The notes under the pieces: model-generated
Databases searched by the model: none
What the model was told of the DNA's origin: nothing
The model's input: only the letters and a program-made list of their open reading frames with translations
Program-made: the position numbers and the translations under genes
Shown: piece after piece, positions 42,851 to 53,890 of the stretch
How positions within the stretch are numbered: the first letter of the stretch is position 1
Layout of the letters: the number at the start of each line of letters is the position of its first letter
NCBI GenBank assembly: GCA_020466095.1
Contig: CM035807.1
Span: 57,298,605 to 57,362,604, forward strand
Direction of reading: 5' to 3'
Length of the DNA: 64,000 bases
Source of the DNA: Chlorops oryzae
Taxonomy: Eukaryota; Arthropoda; Insecta; Diptera; Chloropidae

Positions 42851-43280
42851 GTTATGAAGACAAAAACAAACTCGCTGCCCAGTGGCGACGAAAACAAAAC
42901 CAACCTACTGAACAAAATATGCCGATGCAGCAGTACGTCATGGTCACGACGTTGGGCTATTGACTTCACTTAAATTTGCTGAAACTGATGAAGTAGTTTA
43001 AATGCTTTCTTTTAATTTAATTTTGTCAATTTTTCATTTATTTAATTTCCAAATTTCTGTGATCTGGCACTTTTATTTTAAACCAATTTTGTATTGATAA
43101 ACAAATTATTAGTATATAAAAAATCAATTTAATAAAGAATTTTTAGTGGCTTTCACAATCAACAACTGTAAAGTCATTGCAAACGGAATTTCTTGATATA
43201 ATATCAGAAATTTGTACAACGCAGACTGCAAGTTTTATTCAGGTCTAAACCGAATCAAACACCAAACGCAGTTCTAAACA
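42851..43280 (+). repeat. BEL 3' LTR
   Basis: This LTR is 430 bp and begins directly after GGGGGGAGTA. It contains AATAAAG (near 43132) and an additional 34-bp segment absent from the 5' copy. Confidence 0.9.
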
Positions 43281-43619
43281 ACTGTTTTTATTTTTTTCAA
43301 ACTAATGTGCGAAAATTTACTCAATTGCACCTTCATAAAATAATTTCGGCTCATATGGACAAGTTTTGTTAACAAAGCAAAAATTGTGAAATATCGATTT
43401 TTTAGTGGTTTGGCAAAAAAATCATAGCTCCGTAAAATTTTCCACCGATTTTAGCCAAACAGGGCTTATTTTTTAGAAAAAATATTTAGCTATACGCAAT
43501 ATATTTGAAAATGGGTTTGCCACTCTTCCATAGAAAAATTAAAAAAAAAATATTTCTTGCTTAGGAGGCCGAGATCTACAGGAAATTTGTACAAATATTC
43601 AGTGTTATTTGATCTAACT

Positions 43620-44571
43620 ATTGCACTCCTTTTTTTTAAGTCCAATGCTTTAAAATTTTCACAGCAAGCAAGTGCGTGTTTCTCGTCGGAAAAAACACGG
43701 TTTTTGCTATTCTGTTTTGGACTCTCCTTTGTTTCGTCTGAATTCGCTAGGTTTGTAACGGTTGTATTGCGATTCGATGTTGAGCGCTGCGGTTGACACG
43801 TTTCAAGTGCTTCGCAACGGCGGGATAAAAACGCTACAAATTCGTCAAAGTCCGACTCTGTTCTTGCGTCATGCTTTTCTGCCCAAGCTTGTTAAGTAGC
43901 ACTATCTACCTTTTTTAAGGAAATGTGTATATGCCATGGATCCCGTTGTTCAGAATTCAATGCTATTTTTCGTAGAGGCTGAAATTTGTAGAGGTCAACG
44001 AAGGGAGAGAGAAAAATGTTTGGACAAAAGAGCGAGCAATGAGCGGTTTTCAATCGTACCGTTACTCGAGACGAGCCCACGCTTGGGGATAATTTTCTTC
44101 AGTTAAGGGAAGATGCTGTATTAGCGCAAGTGCTTCACCATTAAGATACGACTTCAGATAATGAAATTTTTTCGTGTTGGTCAAACCGGCTTTATTTGCA
44201 ATAGCTCCCGTGTAAAGGTCGCGGCACGATGGCCAATCCTAATATATTCCAGAATATGTGGCTATTTTCATATTTTCAAATGGAACTTCAGCTTGAATGG
44301 TGGTACTGGAGACTGCCTTTGGAAATTCTGCTTGTTGAACAACTAACTGTAGTATAGTTTCAGAAGCGTAAAGCGCGTCGGAAGCACTCGATGAAATATT
44401 CCGTGCTTGAATGACCTTTGTTAACAGGTCATGCGCTTCAAAGAAATTTTCTTCGCATCGAATCTCGGTCTCAAATTGGTCAACAATTCCCTTTTCGTTG
44501 GCAAACATAAAATATTTTTTCCTGAACGCGATGAAGTAAGTATATGCGTCTTCCAGCTTATTCAAACGATG
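43620..44571 (-). pseudogene. BEL/Pao gag remnant, interrupted by the Transib element
   Basis: The minus-strand frame from 44571 down to 44239 reads HRLNKLEDAYTYFIAFRKKY and IVDQFETEIRCEENFFEAHD, then (with stops) FENMKIATYSGIY and NWPSCRDLYTGAI, LNGEALALIQHL, the capsid pattern of BEL Gag. Further pieces reach to about 43750. The frame continues at 52619-52680 on the other side of the Transib, using one copy of the CGATG duplication (…LIDTIK before HRLNKLE). It is a separate copy from the BEL element at 34992-43280. Confidence 0.65.
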
Positions 44572-44825
44572 CACTATGGGCCAGCTGGCCGCTTTTTTTT
44601 GGCAAAAAGTCGAAATTTTTTGTAGGAATTTAGAAAAAAATTAGGATGGATATAGTAAGAAAATACTCTGACCATTATAAAAAGTACTTCATTTTTTTCT
44701 ATTGGTAACCCTTTTAATTTGAAGTTCACAAAGCAAACAACGTGCGGCTTGGCTTTCCCAATAATTGAAATTAAGTGAGATTGTCTATTCAAATTTTTTA
44801 ATCAATTTCTTCGAAACTAAATTTT

Positions 44826-45853
44826 AAGATTGTTGTATGCATATGCATACAGAGAGTTGTTTTTTGGAATTTTAACTGTGAAAGTATATAAGCTAAACGT
44901 CTCTGTTTCTTTCATAGCAAATCAACAGATTCCTAATTTTATTGCATTTTATGGTCCCTTATTCGGTGACTCTTTTCTGCAACGAAAGTTTTTTTATTCT
45001 AGAAGAACAATCATTAATTTATTGATGTGAAAATTTATTTTTAAAGCGATGCTTGAGAAAATCATCCATAAGCCACTATTTGCTGACGTACGTTTCGACC
45101 TGCCGTCTGGGGTCTCATCAGAGCAATTTTTACGGATTGACTGACTATTGAGTCAAATTTTGGTTTGCGTATTAAACTACCTTTGACTGCGATTCATACC
45201 CTTGAATTGTAGCATCAGATATGACTCCTAATAGGAGATCTAACTAAAGCTTTTTGAGCTTGAAAGCATTCACTAAATAAATCAGTTCGTATTCTATGCG
45301 GCTGGCTCCCCGCTGTTTGAATTAAGTTTGTTGTATGCATAGGCATACAAAGAGTTGTTTTTGCAATTTTAACTGTGAAAGTATATGAGCTAAACTACTC
45401 TTTTTCTTTGATAGCGAATCAACAAATTCCTATTTTTGTTGCATTTTTTGGTCCCTCATTCGGTGACTCTTTTCTGCAACCAAAGTTTTTTTATTCTAGA
45501 AGAACAATAATTAATTTATTAATGTGAAAATTTATTTTTCAAGCGATGCTTGAGAAAATCATCCATAAGCGACTATTTGCTGACGTACATTTCGACCTGC
45601 CGTCTGGGGTCTCATCAGAGCAATTTTTACGGATTGACCGACTATTGAGTCATATTTCGGTTTGCGTATTAAACTACCTTCGACTGCAATTCATACCCTT
45701 GAATTGTAGCATCAGAAATGACTCATAATGGGAGATCTAACTAAAGCTTTTTGAGCTTGAAAGCATTCACTAAATTAATCAGTTCGTATTCTATGCGGCT
45801 GGCTTCCCGCTGTTTGAATTAAGTTTGTTGTATGCATATGCATACAGAGAGTT
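44826..45853. repeat. tandem dimer of a 498-bp unit with 18-bp palindromes at each boundary
   Basis: Units start with TGTTGTATGC at 44831 and 45329; a short third start at 45826 ends after about 28 bp. The 18-bp sequence TGTATGCATATGCATACA (44834-44851, again at 45829-45846) is a perfect palindrome; the middle copy has one change. The whole block is flanked by the 13-bp direct repeat GAAACTAAATTTT (44813-44825 and 45854-45866). No coding sequence. Confidence 0.8.
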
Positions 45854-46547
45854 GAAACTAAATTTTTTTTAAATATGGATTGTAGCATTCAGGGTATGTA
45901 CAATAAAACCTCATCACTCCTTTGTGTGGGTTTTTTTAAGTGTGTGAAATAAGTTCAGCTAAGCACTTGAAGCTTTTTAAAATAAATTTTAGACTTTTCC
46001 TTATGTTCTGTGAGAACAAAAAATATGAAGCAGTCCTCGGCAGTCCATAAAACCTATATAGAAATGAAGCCTAAGAATGTTGTCTATTAAGTCCTAATCG
46101 ATATTTTTGCGTACATTTGCGAATGATTGATAAAATTTATTTTTGAAAGCATATGATAAAATGCTACAAATCTTGAAAAAAAATATGTTCTGCCTACAAT
46201 ATGGAAAATTTTTTAATTTTAACATATGTAAATGCCAAGACATAATAAATTTATTAAAACCAACTGTGATCGGAATTAAATTCTTAAAAGATTTTTATTC
46301 AAATTTATCTTCCGGACAGGAAATTCAATTGCAACCTTTTGTTTTTCGGTGAAGGGTGGCGAGGGGGAAAGCAGGTCATGACCTCGCCCTTAAGAACTTC
46401 AAAACGAACTCACGCACCGATTTTCATGGAAAAATATTAAGAATTGCGGAATTTGAACGCTTTTATATGTTGTCCCAAGCACACCCTAGTACTGGAGGTA
46501 CCCTTAAAAATTTTCCAATAAAAATTTTATTTTAACATCGATCTAAG
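45854..46547. other. Transib-internal sequence without recognisable genes
   Basis: AT-rich; short frames only, none with family features. Nothing further is seen. Confidence 0.5.
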
Positions 46548-47109
46548 GCGGCCCGCACATAGCGCATAATGCAGCGCTGCACGTAAGGGTGTATGAGTGA
46601 AATGGAAGGGTATGTGTCACACCTACGATGCAGCGCTGATTACCAGTCAGTGCTGCACGTTTGCGCGCGAAATAGCGCTGCATTCATTTTAAACCGAATT
46701 TCACAGCGCCCGGTCGTCATGGCGGAGAAAGAAAAAAAGTATTTATTATCGAATTAATTCAATTTTATCATATGCAGTTTGGAGGCGACATGAAATAGCT
46801 TCCTATCAGTATTTCTCTGCATTAGCTCATTAAAAACCTTTGAATATGGAAAATTATTTCGTGCTCTTCTTAGTCAAAAATGGTTCATGTATTAAAACGC
46901 AAGCACAACTACCTGTACCCGTTCAAGGGACTATTTAATTTCTTCAGCAAATATGAGCAAAATAAATAGTATTTAAATATATAAGGTTTAACCATATTAT
47001 AACATGAATTATCTGCTCTCGTGCAATTTTTGAAGTCATATTAAAAAAAATATATATAGATACTAGCTGTCGCCAAAGCTGTCGCGCCATCTAGGCTCTA
47101 ACCGGTCTC

Positions 47110-47345
47110 ATCCCACTTGTACCACTAATCCCACTTGTACCACTATTCCCACTTGTACCACTATTCCCACTTGTACCACTATTCCCACTTGTACCTTTAA
47201 TCCCACTTGTACCACTAATCCCACTTGTACCACTAATCCCACTTGTACCACTAATCCCACTTGAACCACTAATCCCACTTGTACCACTAATCCCATTTGT
47301 ACCACTAATCCCACTCGTTACACTAATCCCACTTATACTACCAAT
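47110..47345 (-). repeat. 18-bp minisatellite near the Helitron 3' end
   Basis: About 13 units of an 18-bp sequence (plus strand CCCACTTGTACCACTAAT with variants) occur between the RepHel stop and the 3' end. As 18 is divisible by 3, the minus strand has an open frame encoding a GTSGIS repeat; this is probably incidental. Confidence 0.85.
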
Positions 47346-47427
47346 ACCACCAATGACTTCAAACCACCAATACCACCAATACCAATAATCCCACAATTCA
47401 TTCTATAACATCAATTTATTAAATTCT

Positions 47428-50400
47428 TTAAATTTTTTCATTGTAACGCTCTTTGGTACACCACATTTTTATTTTTTCATTCACATTGTCGGTGTAAATG
47501 AATAAAACGGATGGTTTTCCTACACGCGAACAGGCCACATATAATTGACCGTGTGAAAACACCGGATATTGCAAATTTAAAACACAAACTGCTAACGATT
47601 GACCTTGAGCTTGATTGATAGTAACAGCAAAGGCCAAACGCATTGGAAATTGAAGTCGTTTGAATTCGAATGGCAACTCATAAGGTATCATTGGGATGCG
47701 TGGAATCAACACTTCTTTGCCTTTAAATTTGCCAGTCAAGATTGTTGCCACAATAACATTTGTCATTAGCTTCTTTACAACAACTCTCGTACCATTACAC
47801 AAACGTGGCTGATTGATATTTCGAAGCATGATGACGGTGACTCCAACTTTCAATCGAAGGTTATGGGGTGGTAGTCCAAGAACATCCAATGAATTAAGGA
47901 ATTCTATAGGGTAATTCACTACTTCATCTTGGTTGGTTACCGTATCAACTGATTTAAACGACACTAAATCGCCTGGAATTTTTGATTGAATCGCTAAATT
48001 CAAATCATTGACATCCTTGTTTTTCGCTGCTAATATGGCTGGCTCGCTCAACCAAGTATGACTTTTATAATTTTCCGTAATATTCGGAAAAACATTTGCA
48101 ATCACTTCATCTCTGGACTGTGTGAAATGACATAACTCAGATGGCAAAGTGATCAAACCAGAATCCATAGGTACGAAGATTTCAAGCAAGCATTGATTTC
48201 GTCAGCTGCAGTTGATCTGGGCATAACTGGCAATGTTTGAAATCACCTGACAACAATATCAATGCACCACCAAATAAATCAGGTTTATCTCGAATATCTC
48301 TCATAGTTCGGTCTAGTGCTTCCACTGATTTTTTATGTGCCATGGTATATTCATCCCAAATAATGCTGTCACAACACTTCAATAGTTTTGCCGTTCCTGA
48401 TGTTTTGGAAATATTGCATATTGGTGTTTCAATAAATTCAATATTCAAAGGCAATTTGAGCGCAGAATGTGCTGTTCGGCCGCCATCTAATAAAGTAGCC
48501 GCTATGCCAGACGATGCCAATGCTAATGCGACTTTTTTCGAGGAACGTAACTTTGCCAAAATCAAAGAAATCAAAAAAATTTTTCCAGTGCCACCAGGTG
48601 CGTCCAGAAAAAAAAGCCACCAGTTCCACTATTGACACCTTGGGTGATTGTGTCATATGCCACCTTTTGCTCAGCATTTAATTTTGAAAGGTTTTCCACT
48701 ACATATGCACTCAATGCGTCGCAATCATATCGCAGTTCACGTTGTAGCTCAAGCTCGAAAATATCATGCATATTACGATTTGGTTCAGTTAGTCCTAACT
48801 GTGCTAATGCTTTACTACCAATAGCCAAACACAAATCTTCAATTATTATCAATGCTTCATTATATATTTCTGGTGTATATTCCAACACTGGATCAAAAGT
48901 CGACCGACGAACTCGATTCAATATATCTTCCGCCAAATTGTTTCGATACTTTGTCCACAGAATCAATGGATTTGATGGGAAGCATGTTGTCAAAATAATT
49001 GCAAATAAAATTCGTATTTGATGTGGATGGGCACTTACACATGCATCGGCAATAGTATCATCCCAATGACTATCATTTTCCAATAAATTCAGATTTTGGC
49101 ACGCTTCTCGATACGTTGCACATACCACTCCATTGACTGTTCTTAAATCCGAAAACAATTTTGGTCCACGCACATTAAATAATAACAAACGTAAATAGAA
49201 ACAATCGTCATTGTTTGGGTGCACAGTATAAGCACGTCCCAAAGCATCGCTGGAAAACACATTGGTATATCCATCAACAGGATTTCCTTGCTTACGCCTT
49301 TGAAACTCCTTTTTTGATGCGATCCAAATTAAATATGTTGGTACTTTAGCATACAATAATGTTCTCGCAAAAGGATCAACTGCACACAATTTAAAGAAAG
49401 CAGTTAACGTCGTATTTGGCGGTGAAACAGCTCTATCAGCAGCATTTGCAACTGTAAAATACACACGTTGACCATTTTCAAGATGCACAGCAAGATGAAC
49501 AACTGTTGGATATCTTTCATGTATATGAAACGAAAATATGAGCCAAATTGCTTCATTACTGCTGATGTAACGCACCATTTGATATTGGTACACTTCATCA
49601 TTTCTATTCGGATCAGTTGCACCAAACACTGCCATATCACTTGTTGACTTAGTTGACATATTTACAAATGTACTTAATCGATTTGACGGAATTACAGTAT
49701 TCAACGTTGATGTGCGCTTTGAATACTTTTGATATCAACAGATTATACGGTACGATCCAGTGATTATCCACTTCAACGTCTTTATTTCGTACTTTGATAG
49801 TAACAGAATCGGCCATGGTCTTCAACAGACCGACGACGGTACAGTGGATATCCATTACCATTGGTGACTGTATCCGAAACTAATGCCCTAGGTCAGCGCT
49901 TAGTGCATTTTCCATCAACCATACATGGTAAATTGATGTTATGTTCACCACAGGGGCCATGGATCATATTCTGCACAATAACATCGTATAATTCGGGATC
50001 AACGGCTGGATTTGGAATTTCAGCAGAAATCACAGTGTCCACTTCATCTGTTGTGATCTTATCAACTAACCACATGAGGATGTGAGCATGTGGCAAACCA
50101 CGTTTCTGCCATTCAACAGAATACATCCAACATTTCACAGTACCAAAAATTTTACTTTTCACAATGAAATTCGTCAACGCCTTTAACTTTTGGTTGAATA
50201 CACGGGCAGTTATGTCATGGCGATCGATTGGCTTTTGTCCAAAAAACATATTTTCTTTCATCTCTATCCATTGCGGATTGCAAGTAAAAGTAATAAACAA
50301 ATCCGGGCGGCCATAATGACGAACATATGTCATGGCGTCCTGCGCGTATTCGTGCATATGCCGTGGACTGCCTTGATACGACGATGGCAATATAATCATT

Positions 50401-51817
50401 TTGCCGACATCATTCACATCTCCATCATTGTTTATTGCATCGCGCAAATGAATGTATTCGTCTGAGCAAAATTTCTTCTGATTAAACCTGATAAAATTCA
50501 ATCTCTCCATTTCGATTTTGGCACACATGTCAACAACAAACTGATGGAAAAGTTTGCAAGAATGCAAAATGTAGTTCACCTCATTTCGACGCACCATAAG
50601 TCGATATGAATAAAAGTTCATTGCGCTAACTTTTTTATTTGTTTCTGTACCTAAATTGGAAGTAATAATGCATTTGAATAAAATAAACATTCTAAAATTA
50701 AAATAAAATTTAAAAAAATTAAAAAGAAACGGAAAACTGATAACTAACCGGCAAACGCATTTCTCATTTTAATATTCAAATGGTATCCGTCTTCTCCATG
50801 GCAAAACAAAAGCGGATATTGTAATGCGTCATAACACCGATGCGTTTCGGAAACTCTCTGCAATTTATTGTTTTGGCGATGCAAAACAATGTCGCGTGAA
50901 TAGAATTCATCACCAAAAATAACTATTGCGACATCATCAATTGTCGGTGCATTGAAACGTCCCGCATGCAATCCTGGCGGTTTCTTATCAGCACTTATGA
51001 CAATGGCATGATTGTCAGAAGGCATCCGATCCAAAGCAGTTTGAAATAAGTGCACCAGTTCATTTTCATCTCTCAACATTGATTGCAATCGCTCAACAAT
51101 ATGCCGTCTCAAATTTTATGAAACGTCGCACCGCAGATTAGTTTCTACAGATGTATTGCCAACAAAGTATATTTGCAAGAATTGATAACTTTGTTCCGCA
51201 AAAGGCAATAAAGAACCAAATGGCTGTTATACTTGACCTTGTATCTGTTAAATATCAATAATTTCGCAAATGAACGGGATATATATTCATTAAAATAAAT
51301 ATGAACTGTGTCATACGAAGTATTTACCTTGAAAGTGGGTATAAAATTATCTCAAACAATGTTCGTCGCACCGAAAGATGTCATTTGAAAACATCCATTG
51401 TACAACTGAATATTATTCAAAAAATGATCTGATTCGGGCAATCCGCCAATAAGCAATGATCGCAATGGCTCAGGTGGCGGAATCAATTTAGAGCAATTTC
51501 ACTTGACCTTTTGCACAACACAATCGAGGAGTTTCATGTTTAAATTTGAATGCCTTACAATGACCGCACACAAAAGACATTGATCCAATTGAAACGACAT
51601 CAAGTTCAGCATAATTCATAGTGGCATCATACGAAAATGCTGCACGTTCCAAAATAATATTTCTGTTTCTCGAAGCTCTCAAGCGAGCCATATTATTTCT
51701 AACGGTTTCATTTATATCACGATGCTGTGCATCACTTTGCAATGATCGAGCAGCCGCATATAATGTTACGTTGGGTGTACGGCGCCCCCATGCAGAACGA
51801 CGATGTCCGCGGGGCAT
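47428..51817 (-). pseudogene. Helitron RepHel protein (HUH endonuclease plus PIF1-like helicase), frameshifted
   Basis: The start is probably ATG 51817 (MPRGHRRSAWGRR). The zinc-binding N-terminus has FVCGHCKAFKFKHE and CCAKGQ. After a gap with stops, LQYPLLFCHGEDGYH precedes a 98-nt intron (50651-50748). The Rep domain has DLFITFTCNPQW and the HUH motif GLPHAHIL (near 50085). Helicase motifs follow in several frames: a GGTGK P-loop (near 48595), IIWDE, LLSGDFKHCQ, TINQAQGQSL and LYVACSRVG. Frameshifts lie at about 49660-49860, 48600 (A-run) and 48185. An active enzyme would nick and unwind DNA for rolling-circle transposition. Confidence 0.82.
50651..50748 (-). other. spliceosomal intron in RepHel
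   Basis: The minus-strand donor is GCCG|GTTAGTTATC and the acceptor CCAATTTAG|GTACAG. Removing these 98 nt joins NAFAG to TETNKKVSAMNFYSYR in frame, the normal Helitron sequence at the Rep start. Confidence 0.7.
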
Positions 51818-52618
51818 TTTTACCACAAACAATTTAAATGAATATTCTCGAGGAATTTTATCTCGAGAAAATTTTCTCCGCCGGAAAATGGAAGTCTTCT
51901 AAGCCACCAACTAAGAAAAGAAAGCGGTGACCTTTGCTTCATATTACCTTCCCAGTGTTCTTTGAATGGGAGAATTTTTTTCAAATCCGCAGGAGTATTT
52001 AAAATCAGGCTGAATGGTTCACAAATTCTTGCTGAAATATATTTTGGAATATATATACAAATCTAATTTCGACAAATGTAGTGAATAACGAAATCAGTAT
52101 CGAGTCGATATTATCGACAGTTTTCTTACAATTCACAAAAATGCTGATATCTCACGACATACGCACCAATGTCGCACACGCACCAATGTCGCATATAGCT
52201 TAAAACATTCAGGCAAACTTCACCTTTCAAACAAAAAAAACTGCATGCAAATCGGTTCAGCCAGTGCCGAGAAAGTTCAACACAAACACATTTCGCAACA
52301 TTATTTTATATATATAGACATAAATATACATATATATATATGTATATGCATCATATAATAAATTTCGATGTGTAAATGCATTCCTTTTCCATTCCTCATT
52401 TTTGGCACTCAAAACGGGCAAACGAAAAATTAAATAGCAGCGCGCCGTGTGCGGGCAAAGCGCTGCACAGGTTTACGGGCTTGCAGCGCTGCATGATGCG
52501 CTGTGTGCGGGCCGCTTGAGAGTTGTTCTCTGCACCTTTGTGAAAAATTTCAATGCTCTATCTCCTTTTCGAGGTTTTTTGCCAAACAAAACATGACTTT
52601 CTGGCCCATAGTTCGATG

Positions 52619-53890
52619 TTTTATGGTGTCGATTAGTGTTCGACAGAAGGTTCGGCTCCGGTTTCGGTAATCGGCATGATCGGCCAATTCTTAATCTTGG
52701 GTTTCGGCTTCGGCTGGAAAAAGCTGAATGTTTTAGCCGAATGCTTTTGCATATTAATGGAAGTAAAAAAGTCATGATAGATTTTCAATTGCTTCATTGA
52801 GACCTTTTAGACTAGTGAATTGCACTAGTTAACAGAATTTAGGACTTTCGCGAGAGCCGAGACGAAATGATGGTTTTAAAACTAAGTTGGGGTCGCTGAT
52901 CACGAAAATGTCATCTATTTTTTTCCAAAGAATAGTTTTTGAGATATGCGCAAAAAACGTGTTTTTCGTGATAATTTCGTCTCTTCTATTTTTTTTTTTT
53001 TTTTTGTAAACTAGTGTTATTGCCGTGAATTATCACTTTGTGGGCGACTAAAGTGAAAGAATTTAAAGAAAATTTGAGCGGTTGGTTTTTTGGCTTGTCA
53101 AATGAATAAAGACTATGTTACGCACGGGCTTAAATAGAACCAATTTAAAAAAAACTTCTTTAAATTTCGATTAACTTGGGATCTCACTAATTAACTTACT
53201 AATGTTTGGCTAGCTCTAGCAAGTGACGTAGATCTGCACCAATTTCCCGAGTAAGCGTAAACATAGCTACAATATTGCATTCAATCAAAGCCACTACCGA
53301 ATGCAAAGTTGAAAATTTTATCTGACTAAAAGAAACAAAGATTCTGTGCACTGGCAATCCAATACTTTTTGCTATGAACGGTGTTAATTCATGCGGAGCG
53401 CATTTATTTTCCCTTTTGACCCCTTCCATTGTAATTGTAATGCCCTTAGTTTAGTACAACTACCCCTTTTTTTGTTGTATCTCGTCTCAATCAACCATCG
53501 TGGTCATCAACCTTTTTCTTCACAAAACAATATTTATCAGTTCATAACAATATTTATTAATACAAACAAATTAGAAAGAGGTAAAGAAATTCAATGGAGC
53601 ATACTTGCACTAATATTTGAGTTCACTTCAATTCAAAACTTAGTACGAAACCAATAACATAAAGTCAAATAACATTAGCAGCACTTATAATAAGACACTG
53701 CTTTACCTGGCCATTGTTTTAGCCTAATACTCATATACGTGTGAATGAAATAGACAATGAGTGTAATTACATGGATGCTTTTGTGTTTTTTTTTTTCTTC
53801 AGTTTTTTGATTTACTTTACTTTGTATCCTTTTAGTTTAATTGATTCTTTAATTTTGACCAATAAGGGAATGTAGTACTGGGGAACTTTA
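52619..53890. other. largely non-coding spacer
   Basis: The first 60 bp continue the BEL gag remnant (minus strand). Next is a degenerate GGTTTCGGCTTCGG repeat (52650-52720). The rest is AT-rich with short frames only, in which I see no family. Confidence 0.4.

Larger units (their letters stand above)
34992..43280 (+). mobile_element. BEL/Pao LTR retrotransposon with env-like gene
   Basis: LTRs at 34992-35387 (396 bp) and 42851-43280 (430 bp) begin TGTTATGAAGAC and end TTCTAAACA. The TSD is the 5-bp ACTGT (34987-34991 and 43281-43285). The primer region TTTGGTGACCCCGTCG follows the 5' LTR, and the polypurine run GGGGGGAGTA precedes the 3' LTR. Gag, PR, RT, RNase H and INT are in the order typical of BEL/Pao. 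An env-like region follows, as in roo-like elements. Multiple stops and frameshifts show it is inactive. Confidence 0.93.
30640..43620. mobile_element. unclassified DNA transposon with inverted ends, carrying a foldback, a decayed ORF and a nested BEL element
   Basis: Left (30650-30715) and right (43550-43612) ends are inverted copies sharing TTTCCTGTAGATCTCGGCC and CTCCTAAGCAAGAAA. The similarity resumes inwards at GTGGCAAACCCATTTTCAAA and AATAAGCCCT (30990-31050 versus about 43455-43530), with an extra block of about 260 bp on the left. Excluding the BEL element, about 4.7 kb remains, containing the 31-33 kb hairpin and the ORF at 33375-34827. I found no clear TSD, so superfamily and exact termini are open. 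Confidence 0.55.
47063..52318 (-). mobile_element. Helitron rolling-circle transposon, minus-strand orientation
   Basis: Read on the minus strand the element starts TCTATATATATAAAAT (52318 downward) and ends ...GGCGACAGCTAG at 47063, followed by T, matching the TC...CTAG(T) ends of Helitrons. No inverted repeats or TSD are expected. It encodes a RepHel protein. The base before the 5' TC is G, not the usual A, so the 5' end could be a few bases off. Confidence 0.8.
46548..52515. mobile_element. GC-rich TIR element split by the Helitron
   Basis: The ends GCGGCCCGCACATAGCGCAT (left) and the inverse GCGGCCCGCACACAGCGCAT (right) are followed inwards by AATGCAGCGCTGCA / CATGCAGCGCTGCA. Multiple CAGCGCTG palindromes lie near both ends. 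Without the Helitron about 710 bp remain (46548-47062 plus 52319-52515). No transposase and no convincing TSD, so the superfamily is undetermined. Confidence 0.65.
44572..52613. mobile_element. non-autonomous Transib-type element hosting several insertions
   Basis: The left end is CACTATGGGCCAG and the right end is the inverse AACTATGGGCCAG. The 5-bp TSD is CGATG (44567-44571 and 52614-52618). CACWATG termini with a 5-bp duplication are the Transib signature, and the heptamer resembles the V(D)J recombination signal. TGGCAAAAA and TCGAAA are shared further inwards. No transposase is present; about 2 kb of its own sequence remains around the dimer, the GC-rich TIR element and the Helitron. Confidence 0.7.

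Noticed and set aside
43557..43796. A 79-aa plus-strand frame at the right inverted end
   Set aside because: It overlaps the terminal repeat and the antisense of the BEL gag remnant; no recognisable features.
47091..47396. A 101-aa Gly/Ser/Thr repeat protein on the minus strand
   Set aside because: It is the translation of an 18-bp minisatellite; divisibility by three keeps the frame open automatically.
53199..53429. A 76-aa minus-strand frame with a faint resemblance to the end of a small tautomerase (MIF-like) protein
   Set aside because: The match is only a few residues, there is no ATG context or neighbouring exon, and the length is expected by chance.
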